Assembly: GCA_009738435.1 (NCBI GenBank)
Contig: CP046522.1
Location: 62,001-126,000 of the forward strand
Direction: 5' to 3'
Length of the DNA stretch: 64,000 nt
Origin: Clostridium bovifaecis
GTDB taxonomy: Bacteria > Bacillota > Clostridia > Clostridiales > Clostridiaceae
The notes under the pieces: model-generated
Told to the model about the DNA's origin: nothing
The model's input: only the letters and a program-made list of their open reading frames with translations
Databases searched by the model: none
Position numbers and translations under genes: made by a program
Shown here: in pieces, positions 44,803-54,340 of the stretch
Layout: the number at the start of each line of letters is the position of its first letter
Numbering within the stretch: position 1 is the first letter of the stretch

Positions 44803-47415
44803 ATGAAGAATTTTTATAGAGAAACAGTTGAAGATATAATGGGAGCCTTAGGGGTAACAGAAAAAGGATTAAATGATGAAGAAGTACGAAAGAGCCGAGA
44901 AGAGTATGGATTTAATGAGCTTGCTGAAGGCGCTAAAAAAAGTACTTTTCAAATATTTTTACAACAATTTAAAGACTTTTTAGTAATAATACTTATAGCC
45001 GCAGCAGTTATATCAGCTTTTCTTGGAAAGTTTGAAAGCACCATTGTTATACTAGTAGTGTTAGTTATCAATGCTATTTTGGGAACTGTACAGCATGTTA
45101 AAGCAGAGCAATCTTTAAATAGCTTAAAGGCACTTTCATCACCTACAGCTAAGGCATTAAGAAATGGCCACAGAATAGAAATCCCTTCAAGGGAAATAAC
45201 TGTAGGAGATATTCTATACTTGGATGCGGGAGATTATATAAGTGCAGATGGAAGGGTTATTGAGACATACAGCCTCCAGGTAAACGAAAGTTCACTAACA
45301 GGAGAATCAGAGAGCATATTAAAGATTACTGAAGTAATAGAAGGAGACAATGTTTCAATCGGAGATAGAAAAAACATGGTTTTCTCAGGCAGCTTTGTAA
45401 CGTATGGAAGAGGCGTTATTCTAGTTACTGGTATTGGAATGGATACAGAGATAGGTAAAATAGCTAATCTGTTGGAAAGTGCAAAGGAAAAGAAAACTCC
45501 TCTACAAGTGGGTTTGGATAAGTTTGGGAAAAAACTTGCTGTAGGTATATTGGCAATATCAGTATTGATTTTTGTAATAAATATACTTAGAGGAACTCCC
45601 ATGCTTGAGTCGTTAATGTTTGCAGTATCTTTAGCTGTTGCAGCAATACCAGAAGCATTAAGTTCCATTGTAACTATTGTTTTAGCCCTTGGGACTCAAA
45701 AGATGGCTAAGGAAAATGCTATAGTGAGAAAGCTTCACGCTGTTGAGAGTTTAGGAAGTATTTCTGTAATATGTTCAGATAAGACAGGAACCTTAACTCA
45801 AAATAAGATGACAGTTCAAAAGGTATTTGTAGATGATAAGGTTATAGAAAATGATAAGCTAGACCATGATAAGAAGCTAGAAAGATTGCTAGTGTTTATG
45901 GCGTTATTATGTAATGATGCAGTTACCACAGAAAACAAGGAAATTGGAGATCCAACAGAGGTGGCATTAGTTAACTTAGGGGCTATATACGATTTAGATG
46001 AATTAGAAATAAGAAGGACTTATCCAAGACTTGGAGAGATTCCTTTCGATTCTGATAGAAAGCTTATGAGCACAGTAAATAAATGCGATGACGATAAAAC
46101 ATACATGATTACTAAAGGCGCGTTAGATGTTCTCTTAAAAAGATGTTCGCATGTAAGAAAGTCCGATGGAGTAGAGCCTCTTACAGAGGAACATAAAAAA
46201 GAAATAGAATATATTAATAGAGAGTTTTCAGAGAGCGGGCTTAGAGTTTTAGCCTTCGCTCATAAGGAATTTGAAGAAGGAAAAGAAGTTACTTTAGACG
46301 ATGAAAATGATTTAACTTTCTTAGGATTGATTTCTATGATGGACCCTCCAAGAAAAGAATCCAAAGATGCTGTGGCAAGCTGCATTAATGCTGGAATTAA
46401 GCCTGTTATGATAACTGGAGACCACAAAATAACAGCGTCAGCTATAGCAAAACAGATAGGAATACTTCAGGGCAGAGATATGGCTATGGAAGGATATGAG
46501 CTTGACTCTATTGGCGATGAAGAATTAAAAAGTAAGGTAGAAAATATAGCTGTATATGCTAGAGTATCACCAGAGCATAAGATAAGGATAGTAAGAGCAT
46601 GGCAAGAAAGAGGAAATGTGGTTGCTATGACTGGAGATGGAGTAAATGATGCTCCTGCATTAAAACAAGCAGATATAGGAATTGCTATGGGGATTACAGG
46701 GACAGAGGTTGCGAAGGATGCAGCAGCAATGATATTAACAGATGATAACTTTTCAACCATCGTAAAGTCAATTGCTAATGGAAGGAGCATATATGCTAAC
46801 ATTAAAAATTCAATAAAATTTTTATTATCAGGAAATACTGCAGGAATTATAGCTGTATTATATGCTTCTATTGCAGGGCTCCCTATTCCTTTTGCACCAG
46901 TACATTTACTATTTATTAATTTAGTTACTGATAGTCTTCCTGCTATAGCTATAGGCCTTGAGCCTCATAATGAAAACATTATGAAGGAAAAGCCACGAGA
47001 AATAAATACTCCTATATTGGATAGGACTTTTGGCACAGAGGTAATAGTAGAAGGAATAATTATAGCAATATGTACAGTAATAGCCTTTTACATAGGACTA
47101 TCTACAAATAGTACATTAGTTGCTAGCACTATGGCCTTTGCAACCTTATGCCTTGCAAGATTATTTCACGGGTTTAATTCTAGATCAAGAGAATCTATAT
47201 TTAAAATAGGAGTATTCTCAAATAAGTTTGTTTGGGTAGCTTTAATAATAGGGGTTTTATTATTACAGATAGTTATTGGACTTAAGCCTCTAGAAAGGGT
47301 CTTTGAAGCTACACAGCTTAATATTACTCAATATCTATGGGTGTATGGACTTGCACTTCTTCCACTAGTGCTTATTCAGCTATATAAGTTAATATTTGTG
47401 AGAGGCGAAAAATAA
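44803..47415 (+). CDS. Calcium-transporting P-type ATPase (P-IIA, SERCA/PMR1-like)
   Basis: 870 residues; ATG at 44803 follows GAAAGGA and gives the normal family start (KNFYRETVEDIM). Ten membrane segments are expected. Visible motifs are TGES (about 166) in the actuator domain, PEALSS in segment 4, the phosphorylated Asp in CSDKTGTLTQ (about 326), TGDH (about 535) and TGDGVNDAPALK (about 610). Segment order and PEAL in segment 4 fit the calcium branch; Mn transport is also possible. The gene follows a terminator and stands alone. Confidence 0.92.
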   Translation: MKNFYRETVEDIMGALGVTEKGLNDEEVRKSREEYGFNELAEGAKKSTFQIFLQQFKDFLVIILIAAAVISAFLGKFESTIVILVVLVINAILGTVQHVKAEQSLNSLKALSSPTAKALRNGHRIEIPSREITVGDILYLDAGDYISADGRVIETYSLQVNESSLTGESESILKITEVIEGDNVSIGDRKNMVFSGSFVTYGRGVILVTGIGMDTEIGKIANLLESAKEKKTPLQVGLDKFGKKLAVGILAISVLIFVINILRGTPMLESLMFAVSLAVAAIPEALSSIVTIVLALGTQKMAKENAIVRKLHAVESLGSISVICSDKTGTLTQNKMTVQKVFVDDKVIENDKLDHDKKLERLLVFMALLCNDAVTTENKEIGDPTEVALVNLGAIYDLDELEIRRTYPRLGEIPFDSDRKLMSTVNKCDDDKTYMITKGALDVLLKRCSHVRKSDGVEPLTEEHKKEIEYINREFSESGLRVLAFAHKEFEEGKEVTLDDENDLTFLGLISMMDPPRKESKDAVASCINAGIKPVMITGDHKITASAIAKQIGILQGRDMAMEGYELDSIGDEELKSKVENIAVYARVSPEHKIRIVRAWQERGNVVAMTGDGVNDAPALKQADIGIAMGITGTEVAKDAAAMILTDDNFSTIVKSIANGRSIYANIKNSIKFLLSGNTAGIIAVLYASIAGLPIPFAPVHLLFINLVTDSLPAIAIGLEPHNENIMKEKPREINTPILDRTFGTEVIVEGIIIAICTVIAFYIGLSTNSTLVASTMAFATLCLARLFHGFNSRSRESIFKIGVFSNKFVWVALIIGVLLLQIVIGLKPLERVFEATQLNITQYLWVYGLALLPLVLIQLYKLIFVRGEK

Positions 47416-47432
47416 GTTTAAGTGAAAATTTG

Positions 47433-47498
47433 AAAATGGAAAACGGATAGTGAAGGAGGTTTCATTAATATAAAATCTAAGTTTCCGTTTTCCGTTTT
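47433..47498. terminator. Inverted repeat between convergent genes, probable terminator
   Basis: AAAATGGAAAACGG / CCGTTTTCCGTTTT with a 38-base interior and T-rich flank, between the ATPase and ferritin-like genes. Confidence 0.6.
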
Positions 47499-47507
47499 TA
47501 ATTTGTT

Positions 47508-48077
47508 TTAGTTGATGGGCCTATAGGTGGTTCCGCAGAATTTTAAAAGTGCGTCATTAAAAAGTTGTATGTGAACCTTTTCATCTAGAATAATTCTTTC
47601 TAATACTTCTCTTACATATGGGTCATGTATTAAGCGAATATGCCTATTGTACTCATCTATAGCTTTATGCTCTGAATCGATATCTAATTTTAATCTATTA
47701 CAAAGGCTGGTGCCATAATGTATAAAGCTTCCGTTCCAGAAGTTTCCGAAAGTACTGTAAGAACCTCTTATCAAAGGATTTCCACCTAGTTCTTTTATTA
47801 TATCTGCCAACATCTCCATATGAAGCATTTCTGTTATGGATACATTCTCTAATAATTCACCTAGTTCTTTGTCAATGTCTTCAAAAAAGAAGTGGTGATA
47901 AAGATACTGATTAATGGCTGTGAATTCACTAACTACACCTGCATAATCATCTAATAGTAACCAGGCATAATATAAATTGGGCTCCAGGACCTTTATTTCA
48001 GGGTAAGGAGAAGGGTCTGCATATTTATCCCTCTTATGCATATCATGATCAATTTCACTCAAAGCGTATTCCCCCAA
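47508..48077 (-). CDS. Ferritin-like di-metal protein
   Basis: 189 residues forming a four-helix bundle with ferritin/manganese-catalase-type carboxylate pairs: SEFTAINQYLYHHFF, SITEMLHMEML, DSEHKAIDEYNRH and LDEKVHIQLF supply four Glu and two His. The sequence is like the spore-coat-associated ferritin-like proteins and manganese catalases of clostridia. It may protect against peroxide or store metal; the exact reaction is unknown. The 5' AGGGGGAA-like region precedes the start; the gene converges on the P-ATPase. Confidence 0.82.
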   Translation of the reverse strand: MGEYALSEIDHDMHKRDKYADPSPYPEIKVLEPNLYYAWLLLDDYAGVVSEFTAINQYLYHHFFFEDIDKELGELLENVSITEMLHMEMLADIIKELGGNPLIRGSYSTFGNFWNGSFIHYGTSLCNRLKLDIDSEHKAIDEYNRHIRLIHDPYVREVLERIILDEKVHIQLFNDALLKFCGTTYRPIN

Positions 48078-48194
48078 TATTTTATACTAATATTAGAGTA
48101 TATTCTAATAAAATAGAATATATGAAAACATATAAGAAAATATCTTATATCACAAAGTAATTCTAAAACATTCATCTGAAATAAAATCAGGTGA

Positions 48195-48389
48195 AACTGT
48201 AAACATGACGATTTAATAGAATTTGCGGTGGATTTTTTAGTTAAAGAAAGGGCTGAAGGCTCTGATCCAGGACTTTGTGTAGCTGAATTTGAAAAGCTTA
48301 AAGATTACCAGACACTAATGGATTATTGTATGAAAAATAAGATATATAATTGGCATACTTGTATCAAAGAACAATTAAGAAAATATTGA
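48195..48389 (+). pseudogene. C-terminal remnant of an unidentified protein
   Basis: An open frame without a start codon reads NCKHDDLIEFAVDFLVKERA, continues through DPGLCVAEFEKLKDYQTLM and ends KEQLRKY at 48387-48389. Codon use looks protein-like, but an in-frame TGA precedes it at 48192 and no ribosome site is present. It lies in the 365 bp between two divergent genes and most likely is the tail of a decayed gene. Family not recognised. Confidence 0.5.
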
Positions 48390-48442
48390 TATTACACTTA
48401 AGTTTTTAGGTTGCCTCAAATCTTATTCTGAGACAACCCCTT

Positions 48443-49360
48443 TTATATTACTACTGCTTCAAGTATATTAATTTCTCCTCTATAGCAGTCAATTCTTGCT
48501 TTAGCTCCTATTGGAAGGGTAAGCTTTGGATAGTCATGTCCAGACATAAAATTTGAGAGAGTAGGTTTATTAAGAGATAGGATTCTATCTTTTATGATTT
48601 CATTTAAGGTTAAGCTTCTTTCATAGTTAGATAGAGAACAGTCTGTAAACTGGCCTAGTATAAATCCATGACATTTTTTTAGCTTTCCGGCTAAATGAAG
48701 ATGAGTTAGCATCCTATCTATAGCATAAGGTTGCTCACCTACATCTTCAATAAATAGGATATTATCTTCTGTATCTATTTCGTAAGGGGTCCCCAAAGTA
48801 GCTGAAATTAGGGAGAGGTTGCCGCCAACAATTTTACCTTCAGTTATTCCACGTATATTGCAGTTTAGATTTATATTTGAAGGATTTAAAAGCTTATATG
48901 GTCTATAGCCATTCATAAGTGTGCTTAGAAAGCTTTTTAAGGTTTCAGTATCCTGAAGATTAGAGCTTCCCATAGGCCCGTGAAAGGTTATAAACCCAGA
49001 TTTTGAGGCAATTACATTTAAAAAAATGGTTATATCACTAAAGCCTACTAGGATTTTAGGGTTATGCTTTATAATTTTAAAATCTAGAAGTGGTAGTATT
49101 CTCATAGAACCATACCCGCCTCTTACACATAAAATCATATCCACTTCTTTATCAGAGAACATATTCATGAAGTCTTCTGCTCTGTCCTTATCGCTACCAG
49201 CAAGATATCCCCATCTATCATATAAGTGATTTCCTTCCTTTATCTTAAAACCCTGGCTCTTCAAAAATTCAATTCCTTGTTTTATTTTATCTGGATCTTC
49301 AGGACTTGCGGGGGAAATAAGGCCGATGGTATCTCCAAACTTTAATCTTTTAGCTATCAA
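48443..49360 (-). CDS. LD-carboxypeptidase (peptidase S66, MccF/LdcA family)
   Basis: 305 residues from a TTG start eight bases after GGTGAGGTG; an in-frame TTG six codons earlier lies in the ribosome site. S66 enzymes cleave L,D-peptide bonds in muropeptides or inactivate microcin C. The nucleophile Ser is in VGFSDIT (about 116), with the LCVRGGYGSMRILP stretch before it, then IEDVGEQPYAIDRML (catalytic Glu) and a C-terminal region ending in the catalytic His (SGHDYP). The downstream end is preceded by the remnant at 48195. Confidence 0.9.
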   Translation of the reverse strand: MIAKRLKFGDTIGLISPASPEDPDKIKQGIEFLKSQGFKIKEGNHLYDRWGYLAGSDKDRAEDFMNMFSDKEVDMILCVRGGYGSMRILPLLDFKIIKHNPKILVGFSDITIFLNVIASKSGFITFHGPMGSSNLQDTETLKSFLSTLMNGYRPYKLLNPSNINLNCNIRGITEGKIVGGNLSLISATLGTPYEIDTEDNILFIEDVGEQPYAIDRMLTHLHLAGKLKKCHGFILGQFTDCSLSNYERSLTLNEIIKDRILSLNKPTLSNFMSGHDYPKLTLPIGAKARIDCYRGEINILEAVVI

Positions 49361-49420
49361 ATTATCACACCTCACCAAATTTTTACTTACTAACTATGAT
49401 ATGCCACAGACAAACTCATA

Positions 49421-49489
49421 ATTACGAAATAGAAATATTTTGCGACGCAAAGTATTTCAGTGAAGAAAATTGCATCGTAATTTTCTTAA
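49421..49489. repeat. Palindromic repeat, AATTACGA/TCGTAATT ends
   Basis: AATTACGAAATAGAAATATT, then TTGCGACGCAAAGTATTTCA, GTGAAGAAAATTGCA and TCGTAATTTTCTTA. The ends match the element at 19893, and the first half matches the start of the block at 26419. It overlaps the last base pairs of the corA gene. Confidence 0.55.
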
Positions 49490-50436
49490 AACATTCCCCT
49501 TCTGTTCAGTATTATTATGCTTGCGATAGTGCTGACTACAATCATAGTTATTGCAATAATAAAGCCTGGGCCTGCTGGAGCTGAAGACCAAGGAAGTCCT
49601 GTAACATTCATACCGAATATACCAGAATACACGTTAGGTATAGCCATAACTATAGTTATAGAGGCGAGAAGCTTCATAACTAAGTTTAGGTTATTAGATA
49701 TAACATTAGCTGAAGCATCCATGGTTGCAGTTAAAATGTTAGCATATATACCTGTCATTTCTATAGCCTGTTTATTTTCGATTATTACATCTTCCAAAAT
49801 GTCTTTGTCCTCCTCATATTTTTGCATTACCTCAAGTTTTAGCATTTTTTCTAAGGTTATTTCGTTAGCCTTTAAGGAGGTAGAGAAGTATACAAGAGAA
49901 TTTTGAAGAGATAGTAATTGCATAAGAACTCTATTACTCATAGACTTATGCAGCTTTTTTTGAATCATTAAACTTTTTTTGCCTATTTGACGTAGGCAGA
50001 GCAAAAAATAACTAGATACTCTGTAGAGTATTTGAAGTATAAATCTAGAACGCTTAAATGTATAAAAAGAACGTATATTGCCTTCAATAAAATCTGTTAG
50101 TAGTTTACTATTTTTTAAGCAAACGGTTATGATAGCTTTTTCAGTATGTATTATGGCAAGAGGATAAGTATCATAGGTTAAAGAATTTTCCTCCATCTCT
50201 GTAAAAGGTATATCTATTATAAAAAGTAGGTTATTATCTTCAATATCTATACGAGAGGTTTCTTCTTCGTCTAGAGCTGCATATAGAAATTCAGATGGTA
50301 CTCCAGTTTTTTTAGATACCAATAATATTTCTTGTTCAGAAGGAGATACCATGTTAATCCAACACCCAGGTTCTACAGAATCGAGTTCTTGCAGCGTGTT
50401 ATCTAGTTCACTTACAGTTTTGTATATGCAAATCAT
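49486..50436 (-). CDS. corA: CorA-family divalent cation transporter
   Basis: 316 residues: a large cytoplasmic funnel domain followed by two C-terminal membrane segments. The selectivity motif GMN lies in YSGIFGMNVTGLPW between segments. CorA forms pentamers and carries Mg or Co. The last segment ends in SIIILNRRGMF. AAGGAC precedes the minus-strand start. The 278 bp upstream (50437-50714) are AT-rich with no recognised Mg-sensor or riboswitch. Confidence 0.92.
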   Translation of the reverse strand: MICIYKTVSELDNTLQELDSVEPGCWINMVSPSEQEILLVSKKTGVPSEFLYAALDEEETSRIDIEDNNLLFIIDIPFTEMEENSLTYDTYPLAIIHTEKAIITVCLKNSKLLTDFIEGNIRSFYTFKRSRFILQILYRVSSYFLLCLRQIGKKSLMIQKKLHKSMSNRVLMQLLSLQNSLVYFSTSLKANEITLEKMLKLEVMQKYEEDKDILEDVIIENKQAIEMTGIYANILTATMDASANVISNNLNLVMKLLASITIVMAIPNVYSGIFGMNVTGLPWSSAPAGPGFIIAITMIVVSTIASIIILNRRGMF

Positions 50437-50732
50437 AAAATTCAGTCCTTTCCAGTATCTATATATTAATATTATAACTTAATAAAAGAAATTTCTACAG
50501 TAAAAACGAAATGTTAAAAAGAGGTTAAACTTAGCTGAATATACTGACTATTTAGCAATATAAAGCAAAGATAAGTAAGTGCATAAAATAGTATATTTTA
50601 TCACATATAATGATTTAAAACCTAATTAAATGGATTAAAATTGACAAATAAGAGATTTTAAAAAGTTGTATACAGGTATAAAAGGCAGTATAATCACTAT
50701 GTAATAATCAAAGGGTGGGGGATAAAATTAAA

Positions 50733-51224
50733 ATGTATAAGGAAACAGTAGTAAGGAGAAAGGTTCCAAGTATATTTATAATAGTAATTTTGTTAGCTGT
50801 TTCTATAGTAGTATCAGATATAATCATAAATATACAAGTTGGGGAGTATAAGGTAGGGGGATACCTTACTATATTATTAGCTTGTATAATATTTTTATTA
50901 ATAATAATGCAGATAAATAAATGTAGTGTAAAATACAAGTATTCTATAATTGCAGATGAATTAATTATATATAAACTTAAAGGTTCAAGGCAAGAAGTAA
51001 TGGAAAGTATTAAGATAAAAGATATAGAGGATATAATAAAAGTAGACAAGATAACTTCAAGATTTAGGACAATACTTTGCAAGAAATATAGTTGTTTGAA
51101 TATAACTAATAATCTATACGCGTGTATGTATAATAACGGTCATATGAGAGGAAAATTCTACTTTGAGCCAAGCTGTAAACTCATTGATAAATTAGACATC
51201 CTAAAAAAGAAAGATATGTGTTAA
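50733..51224 (+). CDS. Membrane protein with PH-like domain, unknown function
   Basis: 163 residues from ATG 50733, 12 bases after GGGGG; an in-frame GTG upstream is less likely. Two hydrophobic segments (FIIVILLAVSIVVSDIII and LTILLACIIFLLIIM) are followed by a small domain whose start YSIIADELIIYKL and IKIKDIEDIIKVDK resemble the bacterial PH-like fold. A single gene with a terminator shared with the convergent M20 gene. Confidence 0.7.
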   Translation: MYKETVVRRKVPSIFIIVILLAVSIVVSDIIINIQVGEYKVGGYLTILLACIIFLLIIMQINKCSVKYKYSIIADELIIYKLKGSRQEVMESIKIKDIEDIIKVDKITSRFRTILCKKYSCLNITNNLYACMYNNGHMRGKFYFEPSCKLIDKLDILKKKDMC

Positions 51225-51258
51225 AACACTAGGTATTACTGCTCCTAGTGTTTTTTGT
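51222..51258. terminator. Bidirectional terminator
   Basis: Stem AACACTAGG / CCTAGTGTT with T residues on the plus side and A residues on the other. Confidence 0.85.
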
Positions 51259-52408
51259 TATACTCATGAAGACTTAGTTTTGCTTCAGAAATTAAGATTT
51301 GCTGCTCTATTAAATCAAGCCCTGTAAAGGCAAGAACCTTAGCAGCAGTCATCATTTGCTCTCTAGCAAAAGGAGATAGAGTAGCCTTTCCAAAAGCCTC
51401 AGATGCATACTTTATAGAATCATTCTCTACAATATTAATAAGATATCTAAGACTTGGAACTAAGTGGCTTACACTTCCGAGGCTTAATCCATAAGGCAAG
51501 TCTATTTCTTCATCTATAGCTATAATACCTGCCTCTTTAAGATTATGAGAGAATAGCCTTGATAAGGTTTCATTGGCTATAAAGTTTTCATAAGGAACCT
51601 CTATAAGGCTAACCTCAGAATCTATATTCATTAAGTCCTTTAGTCCTGAGGCGATTTTTATAAGTTTATTTTTAATTTCTTCTGCTGAATTTAAAGTTGG
51701 AGCTTTAATATGAAAATGGCTTTCTATATTATTAGTTAGTATATAAGGGTCTAAGTCTCCGTTTATGCTTATTCTATCAATGGAACAATCTTTAGAGCAG
51801 CCTTTTACAATGGTGTTTATAGAGTTTAAAGTAAAAAGACAGGCATCAAAAGCAGAGTAAGCATTGGTTTCACTACATCCAGAAGCCTTATTACAGCAAT
51901 ATGTAATTTTAATTGGAAGTACAGCAGGCGAAGTACAGCAGTTAGCGTTGATCACATTAGGTTGAGCCATTAAAACAGCGTCCATATCATTAAAGGCTCC
52001 TTGTCTTGACATTACCACTTTAGATCCGCCTGAGAATTCTCCGGGGCAACCAACTACAACCACAGAGCCGCCTGTTTTAGGAATTACCTTTGAAAGGCTA
52101 AGAGCTGCTCCAACTGACATGGCTGATACTAAGTTGGTTCCTAGGATATGACCTTTTTTGCATACACAATCGTATTCACAGATGTAGCAAATTTTGGGAT
52201 GGCCTTCTCCATATTGAGCCATAAATGCAGTAGGTATATCTAGGTAATTTTCTTCTATTTTAAAATTATTATTTTTAAGGATATTAATTAAGTATTCGTA
52301 AGCTTTGTGTTCACAAAAGCTATCTTCTGGATAATTATATAAGTATTTAGATATGTTAAAGATATCCTCCTCAATTGATGCTAGGTATTGTATAATTTCC
52401 TGTTTCAT
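51245..52408 (-). CDS. M20-type amidohydrolase homolog lacking metal ligands
   Basis: 387 residues with the M20D/aminobenzoyl-glutamate hydrolase layout: a catalytic domain split by a lid/dimerisation domain. The motif GHACGHN of active members reads GHILGTN here (positions 86-92: Cys to Leu89, His to Thr91), the EE pair in TPAEEG reads PGEFSG (Phe125), and the MVHP His is Gln (MAQP, Q149). Four or more di-metal ligands are therefore lost, so hydrolysis by the usual mechanism is unlikely. Instead a binding role may exist, or the enzyme may have a changed mechanism. A run of cysteines occurs near 158-180 (CC, YCC). The start follows AGGAGG. Confidence 0.85.
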   Translation of the reverse strand: MKQEIIQYLASIEEDIFNISKYLYNYPEDSFCEHKAYEYLINILKNNNFKIEENYLDIPTAFMAQYGEGHPKICYICEYDCVCKKGHILGTNLVSAMSVGAALSLSKVIPKTGGSVVVVGCPGEFSGGSKVVMSRQGAFNDMDAVLMAQPNVINANCCTSPAVLPIKITYCCNKASGCSETNAYSAFDACLFTLNSINTIVKGCSKDCSIDRISINGDLDPYILTNNIESHFHIKAPTLNSAEEIKNKLIKIASGLKDLMNIDSEVSLIEVPYENFIANETLSRLFSHNLKEAGIIAIDEEIDLPYGLSLGSVSHLVPSLRYLINIVENDSIKYASEAFGKATLSPFAREQMMTAAKVLAFTGLDLIEQQILISEAKLSLHEYNKKH

Positions 52409-52597
52409 TTAAGATTCCTCCTTTAGTGGAATATCATTTATTAGTATACCCGTGTAGTTAAAATATATTTTGAAAATGTAGTTATATAAAATTAGTTTAT
52501 TTAAAAGTTTTTATTAGTATTGAAAAATATATGCAGAAATTCTATAATAAGAAATGTAGACTTTGTGGAATTAAATGGAAATAACAGGGGGTTAAGT

Positions 52598-54206
52598 ATG
52601 ACAATACGGAGAATTAATTCATCAGTAAGGGCAGTATTAATAGCTTTACTAATCATGGTTGTAAGTGGAGTTACCAATGCTTATGCGGCAGAAAGCCTTC
52701 CTAGGGTACACAGAATAGACCGTGAATATGTGACAGTAAGAGAAGGTGATACACAGACTTTTGATATATTCGCAAACTACTCAGGAAAAGTACAATATAG
52801 AGTATGGATAGCAAATAGGAAAACTAACGTATGGGAAGACATAACCAATGGATATACGGATGCATTGGATGGTAAGAAGGTATTTACTATTACTACTCCT
52901 AAGTTAAAAGAAGGAGAATATGGCATTTCGGTCTGGATTAAGAGAGCAGGAGCTACACCTAAAGATAAACGAGGTTTTGATAATTTCGCAGCTGCTAAAA
53001 TGATTTGTTTAAAAAATGATGGACAAGAACCTAATATAAGGCTAGATAAGATTAAGAACAACTATGCAGTAGGAGAAAATATAGAGGTCAAAAAAGAAGA
53101 AGGAAAACAGTATTCATACAGTTATAGTGTTCATGATCTTATAAGTAATAAAACTATAATTCCATTTACATCTTACAAAGATAGTCTCTCATGGAGAGCA
53201 AGTAAAGAAGGATTATACTTATTAAAAATAAATATAAAGAGTATAGAAAGAATCGCAGTTCCTAAGCCGAAAGAAGAAAATAAGGAAGATGCAATATCTC
53301 CAGCAGATACTAAGGTTCCAGAAAAGGATGGACAGGTAGTTGAGGAGCAGGCTTTAGAAAATAGTGTAGAGCAAACTAAAGTAGTAGATGAAACTGCTGC
53401 AAATAATGACGATAAATCAATAGAAAATAATGAGGATAATAATAAGGAAACAGAAAAGATTAATGAAGGTGCTAAAGAAGAAGAAAAGATTGAAGAAGAG
53501 GTTGAATATAAAGAATTAGAAAGAGAAACTCAAATAGTTAAATTAGTGCTAGTAGGAGACCCATTTAGGTATAAAGGACCAGCAGTTCCAGCGGCTCCAA
53601 ATGTTAAATCATTAGTGGTTGGTAATACTGGAGAGGCACAACGACTTTATATAAAAGCACAACCTAGCTCAAGCTCAAAGAATGTTGGATATATATGGAA
53701 GCTTAACTGGAGTTAAGATATTAAAGACAGTAGGCAGCTATTATTACATAGAAGCAACAGACTATGCCTCTTTAAAACAAGTAAAGGGATATGTATATAC
53801 ATCTCAGCTAAAGACAGTAAAACCAAGTGGAAGCTATTCTATAGTAGTTGATTTAAGTGAGCAAAGAGTGCGGGTGTTTAAGGGAAATAAGCTGGAGAAG
53901 ACCTTCAAATGTTCTACAGGGCAAGACTGGACTCCGACGCCAACAGGAACTTATTTAATAGGTGCTAGAGGCACAGAGTTTTATACAGGATATAAGAATT
54001 CTGTAGTATGTTATAATTGGGTTAGATTTAATAATGACTTTTTATTCCATAGCACGCTGCATACTAGAAATGGACAAGAAATAGCTTCGGAAGCGAAGAA
54101 GCTTGGAACTAAGGCTTCACATGGATGTATAAGGTTGGCTGTACCAGATATTAAGTGGATTTATAACACTATACCAAGAGGAACATTAGTAGTTATTCAA
54201 AATTAA
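52598..54206 (+). pseudogene. Secreted L,D-transpeptidase with SH3 domain, frameshifted
   Basis: The first frame starts at 52598 (AGGGGG site) and gives a signal peptide (VSGVTNAYAA), a Y-rich beta domain (about 45-130), an acidic Glu/Lys/Asn linker and part of an SH3-like domain. The rest of that domain and a YkuD L,D-transpeptidase domain (VVDLSEQRVRVFKG, SHGCIRLAV with catalytic Cys) lie in another frame ending at 54206. The frames meet at the (TA) repeat near 53690; two more bases (TA) would restore one protein of about 537 residues. Such enzymes form 3-3 cross-links in peptidoglycan. A slippage switch, an inactivating mutation and a sequencing error are all possible. Confidence 0.85.
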
Positions 54207-54307
54207 CTGATGGTTTGTTTTAAATAACTGGTTAGTAAGTTAGAAACGTTAGTATGTTGGGGTAGCTCCTAACACTCTAACAAATACGCAATACTTAACT
54301 TTCTAGA

Positions 54308-54340
54308 TAATAAAAACGCCCTAAAAAGGCGTTTTTTTAT
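54308..54340. terminator. Bidirectional terminator
   Basis: Stem AAAAACGCC / GGCGTTTTT with seven-base loop; T residues follow and the convergent lipoprotein stop lies at its edge. Confidence 0.85.
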
